Under the pieces are notes generated by a model. That model ran no database searches. It saw only the letters and a program-made list of their open reading frames with translations, and was not told the DNA's origin. Shown here piece after piece: positions 23,127 through 34,928 of a stretch of 64,000 bases of DNA. Within the stretch, counting starts at the first letter, position 1. Each line of letters starts with the position of its first letter. The DNA lies in contig PYIU01000001.1 in assembly GCA_003415625.1 (NCBI GenBank), positions 5,394,746-5,458,745 of the forward strand. Reading direction: 5' to 3'. The DNA comes from Aquanectria penicillioides. Taxonomy: Eukaryota; Ascomycota; Sordariomycetes; Hypocreales; Nectriaceae. The position numbers and the translations under genes were made by a program.

Positions 23127-23828
23127 TTAGTCAGTAGCCTTGTACTTCTGGCGATACTCCTCAGTTCGCTGGATATCCTCCTCAGAGGCAAAGCTCTTCG
23201 CGCCCTCGATGATATCGTCCAGGGTCAGAATAGCAAAAATGGGGATGCTATACTCTTTTCGCAGCTCGCCAATTGCGCTGGGGCCGGGCTTAGACTCGTC
23301 GCCATCAGCAGCAGGGAGCTTCTCCATTCGGTCCAGGGCAACAGCGATGCCGACGACGATGCCGCCCTCCTTGCGGATCTTGTCAATGGCCTCTCGCTTA
23401 GCAGTGCCAGCGGTGATGACGTCGTCGACGATCAGAATCTTCTTGCCCTTGAGAGGGGCGCCGACAATGTTGCCGCCCTCCCCGTGGTCCTTGGCCTCCT
23501 TGCGGTCGAAAGAGTAAGAGACGGTGTCGAGCAGCTCGGGAGCCAGCTTGCCGAGCTCGACAGCGATGGTGGCAGCGAGGGGGATCCCCTTGTAGGCGGG
23601 GCCAAAGACGATATCAAACTCGAGGCCGGATTGCTTGGCATCGATGATGGCCTGGGCGAAGGCAGACGCAATAGCACCAGCCAGGCGTGTGGTGTGGAAG
23701 AGGCCGGCGTTGAAGAAGTAGGGAGAGATGCGCTTTGACTTGAGCTCGAAGCTTCCGAACTTAAGCACGCCGCCGGAGATGGCAGCCTGGAGGAAATCCT
23801 TCTTGTAGGGGGCGAGCTGAGAAGTCAT
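23127..23828 (-). CDS. URA5: Orotate phosphoribosyltransferase
   Basis: Fifth step of de novo pyrimidine synthesis: orotate plus PRPP gives orotidine 5'-monophosphate and pyrophosphate, in the cytosol. It is a single exon of 233 residues, the normal length. The start [17 protein letters not shown] is typical. The flexible catalytic loop is recognisable around residues 108-118 ([12 protein letters not shown]), followed by the type I PRPP-binding motif [13 protein letters not shown] at residues 131-143. [14 protein letters not shown] orotate contacts appear near residues 29-38 ([12 protein letters not shown]). Its divergent partner across 562 bp is NOG1. Nothing odd in the frame. Confidence 0.97.
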   Translation of the reverse strand: MTSQLAPYKKDFLQAAISGGVLKFGSFELKSKRISPYFFNAGLFHTTRLAGAIASAFAQAIIDAKQSGLEFDIVFGPAYKGIPLAATIAVELGKLAPELLDTVSYSFDRKEAKDHGEGGNIVGAPLKGKKILIVDDVITAGTAKREAIDKIRKEGGIVVGIAVALDRMEKLPAADGDESKPGPSAIGELRKEYSIPIFAILTLDDIIEGAKSFASEEDIQRTEEYRQKYKATD

Positions 23829-24390
23829 GGTTGCGAGAGAAGTTTGGCAAGGCGTGTAAGAATACGGCGGACGGCGTTGATCCTAAATTTCAGAGTCAGG
23901 ATCGCGCTTGTAATTCCCTTGTCAAATGCACGCGCCCACCTTTCTGTAGATTGCCGAGGGATCTGGGGCCTTATTCTTCGTTACCTCTTGTGGCGATGAA
24001 TGATTCAAGGTTGCAAGTTCCCCTCGTCCTCGTGCTTCAAAGTCCTCCGTCAAATCGGCATCTCTGCATTTTTTGGTGGGGTTTAGCGGGGGAAATAGTG
24101 AGCCATTGACTCCATAGGAAGGTACCTCTGCGGCAAAGCCTAGGTATGAGGTGACTTGCTTATCGACCATTAGAGGGGCAGGTAGGTGACAAAATAATAC
24201 AACCTATGAAATGGCCAGTCGCGCACAGACTGACGATTCATTTTTGTCCACCATCCTGGTTATCTCTTATCGGACCCACACCCTGTGAAAAAAAAAATTG
24301 ACCGCTAATTTTTGCCGTTCGCTCGTTCACTCGTCTCGCCTCGTTCACACATCCATTCATGCTAAGCCATCCATCACCAGATCGCCCATC
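23829..24390. promoter_or_regulatory. Divergent intergenic region URA5 / NOG1
   Basis: 562 bp between two start codons, holding both promoters. An A9 run near 24289-24297 is followed by a C/T-rich leader into NOG1. No specific regulator site is claimed. Confidence 0.5.
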
Positions 24391-26542
24391 ATGAAGACGA
24401 CCTGGAAGGATATCCCCCCGTCCCGACTCAGCAGGAGTTCCTGGACATTGTGCTGAGCAGGACCCAGCGCAAGCTGCCCACCCAGATCCGCGCTGGCTTC
24501 AAGATCAGCCGTATTCGAGGTTCGCTCTTCCCCATCCATGCCCATTTCGCCGTCGCTCACAAAATATTTTCACAGCCTTCTACACCCGTAAGGTCAAGTT
24601 CACTCAGGAGACCTTCTCCGAGAAGTTTGGTGCCATCCTCGAGAGCTTTCCCCGACTGCAGGACATTCACCCTTTCCACAAGGACCTGCTCAACACCCTC
24701 TACGATGCCGACCACTTTCGAATCGCCCTCGGTCAGATGTCGACCGCCAAGCACCTGATCGAGACCATCTCCCGCGACTACGTCCGTCTGCTCAAGTATG
24801 GCCAGTCGCTGTTCCAGTGCAAGCAGCTCAAGCGGGCCGCCCTCGGTCGCATGGCCACGCTCATCAAGCGTCTCAAGGATCCTCTGATGTACCTCGACCA
24901 GGTCCGCCAGCACTTGGGCCGTCTGCCCTCGATCGACCCTAACACCCGAACTCTGGTCATTTGTGGATACCCCAACGTCGGAAAGTCCAGTTTCTTGCGC
25001 AGCGTCACCCGCGCAGACGTCGATGTCCAGCCCTACGCCTTCACCACCAAGAGTCTGTTCGTCGGTCATTTTGACTACAAGTACCTGCGATTCCAGGCCA
25101 TTGATACCCCAGGTATCCTCGACCACCCCCTCGAGGAGATGAACACCATCGAGATGCAGAGGTACAAAAGCCCCCAGTTCCTTTTTTCTTCTTCAATGTG
25201 TCCTTACAAGCATTTAGTATCACTGCCATTGCTCACTTGAGATCCGCCATCATGTACTTCATGGATCTTTCCGAGCAGTGCGGTTACACTGTCACCTCCC
25301 AGATCCAGTTGTTCAAGAGCATTAAGCCTCTCTTCGCCAACAAGCTGGTTTTCATCGTCATCAACAAGATTGACGTCACCCGACCCGAGGACCTCGAGGC
25401 TGAGACCCAGACCGAACTCCAGAGTCTCCTCAAGTCCGGCGAGGTTGAAATGCTCCAGCTCTCTTGCAACACTCAGGAGGGTGTACAGGAGGTGAAGAAC
25501 GCCGCTTGCGAGCGTCTCATTGCCGAGCGAGTCAATCAGAAGCTCAAAGCTGGAACAAGCGCTAGCGGTGCCATTGGTGGCCGACTTGCCGACGTCATGT
25601 CCCGAATCCACGTTGCCCAGCCCATGGGCGGCAAGACCCTCGAGACCTTCATCCCTGAGGGCATCAAAGAGCGCAAGAAGTATGACAAGACCGACCCTGA
25701 GCGCCGGAGGCTTGCACGAGACGTCGAGGAGGAGAATGGTGGCGCTGGTGTCTACAATGTCGACATGCGCGCCGACTACATGCTTGCCAACCCCGAGTGG
25801 AAGTATGACAAGATTCCTGAGATCTTCGATGGAAAGAACGTCTACGACTTCGTCGACCCCGATATCGAGGCCAAGCTTGCTGCTCTCGAGGAGGAGGAAG
25901 AGAAACTCGAGGCGGAGGGATTCTACGACTCCGATGAGGACATTGAGGACGATGAGGAAGCTGAGGTCATGCGCAAGGCTGAGCTTATCCGCGAGAAGCA
26001 ACAGCTCATCCGCAATGAGGCCCGCATGAAGAAGCGTCTCAAGAACCAGGCCATCATCCCTCGCAAGTCGCAGAAGAAGCCCCTGTCTGAGTTCGAGGAT
26101 GCCCTCGACCAGCTCGGTGTCGACACTACCGACATTGCCGAACGCGCCCGCTCCAAGTCCCGTCCCCGTGGTCGCTCGCTGTCTCGCAGCCGCCTGGGTA
26201 CTGAGGACCCCGATGCGATGGATGTGGACAGCAACCGCAGCCGCACTCCTCGCGAGCGTCTCCGCTCCATGAGCCGTGCCCCGACCACCAACCGTCGCGA
26301 CGATGGTGTCCACGACGATGCCACTCGCACCAAGGCCGAGCGCATCGCCAAGCTCAACCAGAAGCGCATGAACCGCATGGCTCGCCAGGGCGAGGCCGAT
26401 CGACACACCAGCGCCTCTCTGACCAGACACCTGGTAAGTTTCCTACTCATCATTTGCTTCTTCTTATCAGCACACAAAAGATTAATCACATATCTTCTAG
26501 GTCGCCGGAAAGCGTGGTATTGGCAAGACAAGCCGCCGATAA
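24391..26542 (+). CDS. NOG1: Nucleolar GTP-binding protein 1 (Nog1); one apparent 1-base frame break near the start
   Basis: Essential nucleolar GTPase of the Obg family needed for 60S ribosomal subunit maturation. Exons 24391-24519, 24576-25161, 25218-26433 and 26501-26542. The N-terminus [10 protein letters not shown] is followed by a C6 run (24414-24419) at which the frame breaks; one added C restores [20 protein letters not shown], and the total becomes 657 residues with all later phases matching. G motifs: GYPNVGKSS (about residue 173), DTPG (about 220) and NKID (about 288). The C-terminus holds the NOG1C region, [15 protein letters not shown] and the terminal RGIGKTSRR. Intron donors are GTTCGC, GTACAA and GTAAGT. 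Read literally, exon 1 would stop after about 20 residues. Confidence 0.93.
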
Positions 26543-27209
26543 TCGGTCCAAAAAAAACAAAAAGTAAAATCAAAGGCGCACGTGTTGCTTCCTTTACGCC
26601 TTGCAGCTTGGTCTTCATCTCTTTGCATGCCGCGGTCACAGTCGCGGGTCGCGGGTTGCTCGGGAGTTCGGGGCGTACGGCATGGTTTGTTCCGCAAGGG
26701 GAGTGAGGCTCACAAGTCGGTATTTCAAAAAGAAGATGTGTGTTTCTTGCAATGAACCCTCACTCAAAGTCGGCTAGATAGATATTTACGGCAGCCCCCT
26801 GGTGGAAATCTCCAGAAAAGAAAAAAAAAAGGGGTGGGTTTGCCCGGGATGTTTTATATATCATGATCATGAGATGTCAAGTCACCATCAAAAATTGAGT
26901 ATAGTATTCCACGTTCAATAATAATCGTGCGTTGGTTCAAAAGCAATTGTGGAAAAAAGCAAAAATGTTAGCTTCCATAGGGAAGGTCTTGATAATCAGA
27001 CGTATATATCGAAAGAGGTATATTTCGTTACTGTGCGTATAGCATCTACAGAGCAGCACCTCGCCCCTCTGCATCAATTTCTTTGGCATATCAACGCTTC
27101 AGGTAAAGGATGTCGTCGTTTCTTCAAACAACAAGACAGACACTCGAGCTTCCACTCAGGTGCGATCTCAACTTCAATTCAGTCATGTCGCATCCGCCGA
27201 GCCGCGCAC
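26543..27209. other. Convergent 3' regions of NOG1 and GDI1
   Basis: 667 bp between convergent stop codons; A-runs at 26818-26830. No supported gene. Confidence 0.6.
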
Positions 27210-29304
27210 TTATTGCTCGTCAGCGACATTGATACCCTCCCTCAAACCCTCAACCACGAGCTCCTCGCCAGCAAGACGGCGGAAGATGTCCTTGACGTCG
27301 TCGGTGGTGGTCTCGAAATGGCTGGTAGCATCGTAGCTCTTAGAGATGAAGATGTTGTCGCTTTTGCCGTCGTCAAGGGGCTCGGAAATGGGGATGGGAG
27401 GGCCCTATTTAGAAAGAATCACGTTAGTGCGGGTTTCATCTCTGTTTGGCGATGGGTCAATGTACCATGAACTGCTCCTCAATCTTGCCAAGGCGGAGAA
27501 GACCGGCCTCAAGCTCGAGGTGGTGGTTGGCGGAGGTCTCGGCAATAGTCGAGACAATGGCGATCCAGTAGCCCTTGGGGCAGACATTGTGGGCTGAGGA
27601 AACGCAGGCAATGTAGATATCTGTGGCATGTTAGAATCAATGTAGCGGGGCAAGCAAGGGTGGGTACTAGGCTCAGGTATCTTACCGTTCTTGCGACCGA
27701 CTTGGGACTGGGGAATGATGAGCTGGGAGGAGTCGGAGTCATTGGTACCAGCCAGGGGGTGGTTCAGGATGCAGATAGCACGGAGGACGTGGCCAACAAC
27801 CTTGGTCTTGCCAGGGAAGTACGAGGGGTCACCAAGGATCTGCTTGGCCTTGGTCTCGAACTTCATCTCGTCATCTCCGTTCTTCATCGTAGCCTTAATA
27901 CCAGCAGCCTTGCTACCATCGTACAGGACCTCATCGATGTTGGTGTTGAGCATATAGGTGCCACCATAGATGGCGGACAGGCGGGCGAAACCCTGGGGGA
28001 GCTCGCCAAGGCCGTAAAGGGGGTAGATGTAGGGTGACTTTCCGTACCGGGCGACAGAGTTGCCGTAAAGGCGAATGCGCTCAATGGCCTCCGGGGCCTG
28101 GCCCTTGGTGTTGATGTGGTCATCAGTAAGATAGAGGGCCATGGCGTGGCCAATGAAGTCACGGGTGGTGGTCTCGAGACCGAACTTGTCGTAGACCTCC
28201 TTCAGGGTGCAATTGTTGATGTCAAGACCTGGGCAAGTAGCTCATTAGCTTGCTTTCTCGATAATGAAGCTTCAGATTTCATCCTGTTGGGATCACAAAC
28301 CCTTATGAGTGCCAGGGTCCTTGGGGTCGAAGGTGCCAACCCACTCGATGAAGGACTTCATGCGTCGCTTCTCGAAAATACCCATCAGGGGAGACTTGAG
28401 AGCCTCGCCGGCATCTGAGGGAACCTTGGCAACGGTTGCCTTGGGACCAGAACCCTGCTGGACGTAGCTGCCAGTAACTTGCTTGAACTCGAGGTATCGG
28501 GTGACATCAGTAGAGACGAGGATGTTGGTCAGTTCTCCTGAGGACATGAGGAACTTGGGGACAAGGTCGATGTTCCAGTCGTTGAGGCGGCCATACTTCT
28601 TCCAGGGCTCCTCGCCCTGGCTGAAGTTGCCATACTTCTTGAACAGCTGTTGTTGTCGGAGTCGTTAGATATATTGGTTCACACGAGCGTGGTGGGTTCG
28701 GCGCGAGGGGGGTAGAGGGAAGGGGGTGTCGCATACCGTCTCGAGGTTCACGGACGCAGCCTCGCTGAAGATAGGAGTCAGCTAGGGAAACTCTAGGAGC
28801 CAACAAGGGGGGGTCGGAATACTAACCCGCCATAGTGATCGTTGCGGTCAATATGGAGGACCTTCTTGCCCTTGACACTCAAAACACTACAAGAAGCATC
28901 AGTCAACTGTCGATAGCAGTGTCACCGATACCACACGGCATGACGCAGTAAGCGCGGGGCACCGCGACATGGTGTCATGGGACGAAGGGCATCATCATGG
29001 AGTTCTTGCATACCCAGACAGAATACACTCGGTCAAGCCTGAAAGTTGTTAGCACCTGAACAGAAACTCTATTGATTTTCTTTTTTTTTTCTTTTTTTTT
29101 CTTTTTTTTTCCCCCTCGGGTTGGCTGTGCTGAGCCCCACGGCAGCAGAGAGCTCTCGGTGATGCGGGGGTCTCCTAGAGCGAGTGCAGGCCCGGCGAGG
29201 GAAAGGAGCAGAAGCAGAAGCGACGGAAACAGAGCAAAGGGGGGGACCAAGAACATACCGGTGCCCAGCACGACGGCGTCATACTCAGGTGCAATCTCAT
29301 CCAT
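27210..29304 (-). CDS. GDI1: Rab GDP-dissociation inhibitor
   Basis: Extracts GDP-bound, prenylated Rab/Ypt GTPases from membranes and recycles them in the cytosol during vesicle traffic. Eight exons: 29259-29304, 29014-29038, 28827-28886, 28737-28764, 28301-28646, 27686-28228, 27466-27620 and 27210-27404. They sum to 465 residues with every phase consistent. The N-terminal dinucleotide-fold-like motif GTGLTECILSG is assembled across exons 1-2, followed by VLHIDRNDHYGGE (exons 3-4). Rab-binding blocks include FLMSSGELTNILV, YGGTYMLNT and SQVGRKNDIYIACVSSAHNV. The C-terminus DIFRRLAGEELVVEG is typical. Exons 2 and 4 are only 25 and 28 nt. The first intron (29039-29258, 220 bp) contains long A/T runs, and the 5' third of the gene is much more fragmented than the rest. 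Confidence 0.95.
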
Positions 29305-30275
29305 GATGGGCAGGAACTCGGTGAGGGAAGAGGGATGCTGTGGGTGAACAGAGTGCAATGGGTGAGGTGGTGGTTTATGTTGGGAGTTTGGGAGAGAGAG
29401 AGGCGGTATGAACGAAGCTCAAGTGGCGGGGTTGGCGGGATGGATCCCTTTAGGGACGTGGGAGCGGGAGGGGGGACAGACGGGCACCCAGAGAGGAGCA
29501 GGAGCAGGAGCGCCTGGCCGAGTGGAGCCGTCTGGTGGTTTTTGGTGAAGCCATTTAGTCTTTAGTTTGACGTCCCGCCCTGTGTGTCCTGTTTTATTTT
29601 ACCAGCCTTGTCATTTCATCTCGGCCTCATATATACGTGGCTTTTGCAATCTCCAAACCCCAAATCAAGTCCCAGTCGACATCTCAATCCAGCTATGGGA
29701 CGAGGGTTGGCGAGAGCTCATCTCACATAATGGGGTTGTGCTCGCTTCACACTCCATGCCGCAAGCTCCCGCACGTCCTCCGACCTTTGTCAACGGATGT
29801 CTATTATGCACAAAGGAACACACCTTCGCCTGCCGACCTCCCCTGCCCCCCTAGCCACTCCTAGTTCAACGACAATGGCGGTGGAGGTAATTGCAGCCAT
29901 TTCCCTAACCATCCACGGGGCTGGGACGAGAAATTAGACCACGTACTCGTTCGCACGTCCTACCCTATACTCGCTTCAAATCATAACAATTATTTTCCCT
30001 CGACCATGCCCTCATCATATCATGTCATGTTAAGTCACGTCTCGCACTCCACGGGGAAGGGGAAAATCGGTGTGCTCTTTCCACATCTATTAACTCTCAT
30101 AAAAAAACGCATCCATTTTCTTGCGTCTAACTGTATCTTACATGCTCTAGATGTACATAGCGATACAACCTGCCTCCACCCCAGCTACTAATATGACAAT
30201 CGTATCACCCCCATCCCAGGCATACAATTATTCCATAGACGACCATGTCTACACTACCTTCACGGCAGGTACTAT
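29305..30275. other. Interval between GDI1 start and MRPL4 stop
   Basis: 971 bp containing the GDI1 promoter and leader and the MRPL4 3' region. Minus strand is C/T-rich near 29340-29530. No gene seen. Confidence 0.55.
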
Positions 30276-31143
30276 TCACCGGGTTGCCTCCTTATCCGTC
30301 TTGGAAAGCTGAGCTTCCGTCACGACAGAGTCAGTGGGCGAAGATCCCTTAGCCTCAACCTCCGCTTCACTCTCCGTCTTCGTCCAACCCGCAGAATCAT
30401 ACTCTTCCTCGTATGCGGACGGAATGTAGACCTGCCCCTCGCCGCCCTCTAAGTTGATCTCTGGGTCTGACATGGCAACATCAACGGCATCCTGCCAAGT
30501 GTACATTCGCTCAGTCAAAGCGTGCTTGATAGCTCGCTGCGTCTTCAAGACCTAACCGTCACCGCACAGTTAGCAATGTGCCCCTGAGACACTGGTGACA
30601 TGATAAGTCAAAGTAAAATCTTACCTCTTCTTCGCGCTCGTCGATTTCTCGTTCGCCGAATCCCAGCTTTGATCGAGCGAGCTCGACGCGAGATGTCGCG
30701 AGCATATTCCTCTCTCGACAGCATACCCACCATAGAGAATGCAGGTCCTCCCAAGATTTCTTTCGCAGTTCCTCGACGGTCCACGCCCGTCCGTGCTCTT
30801 CAGTCTCCTTGGGAGTGAGGAGCAACTGGCCGGGTGCGGGAAAGAAGCCCCAAAGACCATGATCTTTATCTGTCTGGACTTCGGGCTTGAAGTCGCGCGG
30901 CTTAGGCAGCGGAATATCCGACATGGAAAGGTGCTCACGGGGACCAGAGCCGTACAGGCTACTGACACCTCGGGACTTGTTGTTGTCCTTGGTCTTGCGC
31001 TTGCATTGTGGTGCAGTCGTAGAGAAATGCGAGACGATTCGGGGAGTTGTGGTGGCGGCTTGGGGGATCAGGGTTGGTCTCGCAGGAGAGCAAGCCTTCA
31101 ATAAACGGCCAGCAGAAGACCGTAGCGCATTGGGACCCGCCAT
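30276..31143 (-). CDS. MRPL4: Mitochondrial large-subunit ribosomal protein uL29m (Mrpl4)
   Basis: Component of the mitochondrial 54S ribosomal subunit at the exit-tunnel side. Exons 30625-31143 and 30276-30551, with intron 30552-30624 (GTAAGA...TTAG, phase 0), give 264 residues. The N-terminus (MAGPNALRSSAGRLLKACS..., residues 1-50) is Arg/Ala/Ser/Thr-rich, without acidic residues, as expected for a mitochondrial presequence. The MRP-L47/uL29m domain follows: GRAWTVEELRKKSWEDLHSL, WWVCCRERNMLATSRVE and, after the intron, VLKTQRAIKHALTERMYTWQ. The C-terminal 60 residues are acidic and probably fungal-specific. ATG 31143 is preferred to the in-frame ATG at 31200 because the presequence-like stretch begins there. 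Confidence 0.92.
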
Positions 31144-34100
31144 TGGCACAAAATTGGTCGTCGTCGAGGTCGAACAATGCGATATGGCTTCTATCACCAC
31201 TTACCTCACAATGGCCAAAAATTTGGTAGCTCTCAATGGCTGACTCAGCATCCGAAATGTGTGGGCATCACGTGACATGCGATCACTTCAGGCAAAGGTC
31301 AAGTGATTACTCCAGCCAATCCAATGGTCGGCAAGGCAGCCCACCGAATGCTCACCGAGCTGCCGAGTATGGATCCCCTACGGACCACATCTCCATCTCC
31401 TCCTCATGGCGAGTGGAACCCAGATCTTGGAGCCTCTTGATGGAGGCGCACTTGCAGCACGGATGGCTGCCGGTACAAAGTACATTGGGGGCGGGCGATG
31501 CGGGGACTTACTCCATCAAGACGGCCCATCCCCCATCACATCGCCAACTTCTAGAATCCAAAATTCAGGGTCCTTCTCCAGTGCCTGGCTAGAACCGCAG
31601 AGCGGATCCATCAAGCCGGGAGGAGCCCAGAAAAAAAACCCCGATGGACGTTGTTTGACTCCATCCCGTTCTCCACGTTTCAAGACGAACCACATTCATA
31701 AGCAGATGCATGTCATCGTCGCCGGCTCCCAATGCATTGAACGTTTTATTATGGAGTCGAGTTTGTCGGACGATTCCTCACCATCGTGAAAGAGAAGTGC
31801 ACTCGAAACAACAACTTGCAGACTACCAGGCAAACGTATGTAGCAACAGAATTTCGGCATCTCGGGTGGCGCCAAATCCCGCTCCGGCAAGTCCTCGCGA
31901 ATCTCCCTCCACCTCCAGAAGGAAAAAAAAAAAAAGGTAGCGGTATGAGTTCCCTTTCAAGAAATGAGCCATGCGCCGCACACGCACACGCACGCCTCCC
32001 GGGTAGGACCGCACTGAGCGCGAGAATGGTCGGATTTTATCGATGAGATAACTGCGAACTGCAACCTCACCCTCACAATCACGTTTCACGCTGTCGCATC
32101 ACACGTGTACATGCAGCAAATCATGTTTCCATGATTCCCACTCACATTTATTTCGCTCAAGGATCGCGAGGATTAACTTCGGGCTTACTTTCTTCTTCAT
32201 ATCAGGGAAAACCCTGACGCTGAAAGCCTAGATGGCACCCAGGCCACCATATCCTAGTTGGCACTCGACAATGCTCGGAGAAGATGCACAGGACAGGTGC
32301 TGTCGGCGCAGGATACCGATCCATGCATCCTTCGGCCAAGCTCCTCGACTAGGGCGATGTCACCCATTGCGTCTCGGCGGCGTGGGGGTGCACACCTCTC
32401 CCTGCCGCTCCCCTCACCAGGGAATGAATGAGCTATGCAGGTCCGAATAGTTCGGGGTGATAGCACCCATGTTCGTACAAATAGCGCGCATCTCGACGGG
32501 CAAACAGGGGTGTTAGCACAAAACTGCTCTTTGGGTAATTTTCGAGAGACACTTGGCGGATGTCGGTCAGAATACACCCAACGGCTTGTTCCGCTGGGTC
32601 CAGGGCCCCGACATCGCATCAATGTAATTATTTCACGACTGATCCTGAAGAGTCTCGATCAGGCATAACAGGCATGAACTGATGTAGGCAGGCGATTATT
32701 GTGGCTAACCAGGTACGTGGACTAGCCGCGAGACATTGCTGCCTCATTAAGACAAGTGAGACGGGAGCATCTTAGACCAGAGAAAGGAGGGAGATCTGGC
32801 CCAACCACCAAAAAGCAAGCAAGCCTGCCGTCGTCGACCGAGACATACTAGCTTGCCAGGAATGGTACTTCGTAACGAAACGGACGAAGGGAAGGCGGCA
32901 TGTGTTTTTCCCCCATTTCCCTCAGAGGTAGTTTGCCGATGGGTTGTTGGTGTGTTGGTGTGTCCTGAGTCCTGACACGGTCGAAGCTCAAGGCTTGGTG
33001 GCCGCGACTGCTAGCGCCAAAATATCATTCTCTGGGGGCGAAATGCCTACGAACTACGAACCAACCTCTAAAACGTAGAGTTGTACTGGGTACATCTGCT
33101 CGTCGGAAGAGGCGCGACAGGTTGAGAGAGGTAAATCCGGCCCTCGCTTATCCCACATCCCGCATCCTGCCCGGCGCCTTTGGCCTCGCTGAGTATTACC
33201 GCGAGGGGTAAAATCCCAAGATGGAGGGTTGGAAAGGACGAAATGGGTGGTATGGACAATGACAACCAAAACGTCATGGGTGGTGCGAGGTTGGTCGTCA
33301 TTATCACCAGGCATCACATACTCTCCCGGCTGAAGTTTCCTCCCACATCAACCAGCAACCCATCGTAGCCGACAAGTTACCACGTGGTACACCCAAGTCT
33401 GTCGCGAAAGAACCTGGATGCTGGTGGGGACCGCGTGGTGAAACGGACACCGCGGTCAGCCCAAAATTTGCGCCTATCCGGCAAGGTTCCGCACTAGAGC
33501 TGAAGAGAGGATGTACTTCGGGCAAACACGACGAGGCCAGAGTCGCAGGCTTGCCGTTCGTGACGTACATCACACTACGTTTGGGGGTGGTTGGTGGTTG
33601 GCCGTGATCGAATAAGCATTACCCCATTAGCTCGGGCCCTTCGGACACCGTCGACAGCCTTCTGTCTTCGCCGAAACGGGCTGGGAGCCGTGCACTTTTG
33701 AACGACAATTCCGATTGCGCCCCTTCCCTCTCCTGAGAAAGCAGACCTTGTTTAGGTAAATCTCTCTGGTAGATTCGGTGGCTCATCGCTAGCCGGATAT
33801 CTTGGACAAATGATGTGCGGATGGCACTGGCTTCAACCGACGCCGGTATCAGGGAAGTTGAAAACTCCGAGGCTAATAAAATATGACTCGCGCAGGCGCC
33901 GACATGCAAGCGATGCGCAGATTTGTGATCGGGTGCGAGCGGCAAGCCCAATTCTCCAAGGTCTGCAGGTCTGCACATGGGAAGCAGGCAGTGCATCGGC
34001 AAGGAGCCCGAAGTGTTCTGTGCTAGGGTACCAAGGAACCATGGAACTGACGTGGGGGGAACACCGAGATGAAGCCATCGCCATCAATCTTTTTTTTTCT

Positions 34101-34334
34101 CTCAATCGTTCCCATGTCAAATGTCCTGCGTTAGAACAATGTGGCTCCCGACGGGCGGGGCTTGATGGGAATCGGGAGGGACCCAGCAGGAGCTTGGAGC
34201 CTCAACCAGCACCATTCATCCGGCACCACCCAACGGCAGTTTTTTTTTATTCCACTCTCCACCTGGCCCGCTTCTCCAACGATTGCCGGACATGGCCCTC
34301 TTTTTTTCCTCCTCTTCTATCTGGTGGGTGGCCA

Positions 34335-34364
34335 TGGTGGTGGTGGTGGTGGTGGTGGTGGTGG
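34335..34364. repeat. (TGG)10 microsatellite
   Basis: Ten uninterrupted TGG units in non-coding DNA. Confidence 0.9.
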
Positions 34365-34728
34365 TGTGGACGATGCATCGGAGTCCACACACAAACTCCG
34401 CAATGGATGTCGGACAGCTGCAATTTTTTTTTCCCTGCCTACCGTATTCCCCAACGTCCCCCTCCATTGATGTAAATTGTGTGTGTGCATCCGAGGTATT
34501 CCATACAAAGGAACTTGATCAAGGAGACGAATTGTACAATTTACTTGCCCAACTGGCATCTCGTAATTCCGATATCCCTGCCGTTGTCGTCAGCCACCCA
34601 ATGCCAACGGAATTCCAGATGGAGCAGTTCCGACGCTCGGCGCAGGGATCTGCCAAGAAGGTATGTCTTTCGCGCACTTATCAGGTGATGATGCGAGCAT
34701 CATCCTTTCACAGCTCAACAAGTACGTA

Positions 34729-34928
34729 CAGTGGTTATCCTAGTAACTGGAACGAATTCAGACATCCCTGTTTTGCCTCGAATCGTTCCGGTTAGAGGGC
34801 GAATTCCATAAACAGGGGTGAAAATACTATGAGAAGGACCCAAAACACCCCTGCAAAGAGATGAGAAAATATTCCATTTATCGGGCGTTTTCCACACATT
34901 GGCGTTCCAGTTACTAGGATAACTACTG
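34729..34928. mobile_element. Tc1/mariner-like MITE, 200 bp
   Basis: Terminal inverted repeats of 26 bp, CAGTGGTTATCCTAGTAACT... on the left and its reverse complement on the right (ending ...GGATAACTACTG). They differ at one position within the 26 bp. The element is flanked on both sides by the dinucleotide TA (34727-34728 and 34929-34930), the target-site duplication of the Tc1/mariner superfamily; the CAGT terminus also fits. Inside lies a second imperfect inverted pair (CCCTGTTTT near 34774 and AAACAGGGG near 34811). There is no coding capacity, so it would depend on a transposase elsewhere. Confidence 0.82.

Noticed and set aside
25204..26430. 408-codon open frame on the minus strand
   Set aside because: Antisense shadow of NOG1 exon 3; leucine/valine-rich composition follows from GC-rich codon bias on the other strand and it has no domain.
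34283..34795. 170-codon open frame overlapping the left end of the MITE
   Set aside because: Begins in a TGG repeat and ends inside the transposon; the middle is not recognisable as a protein family.
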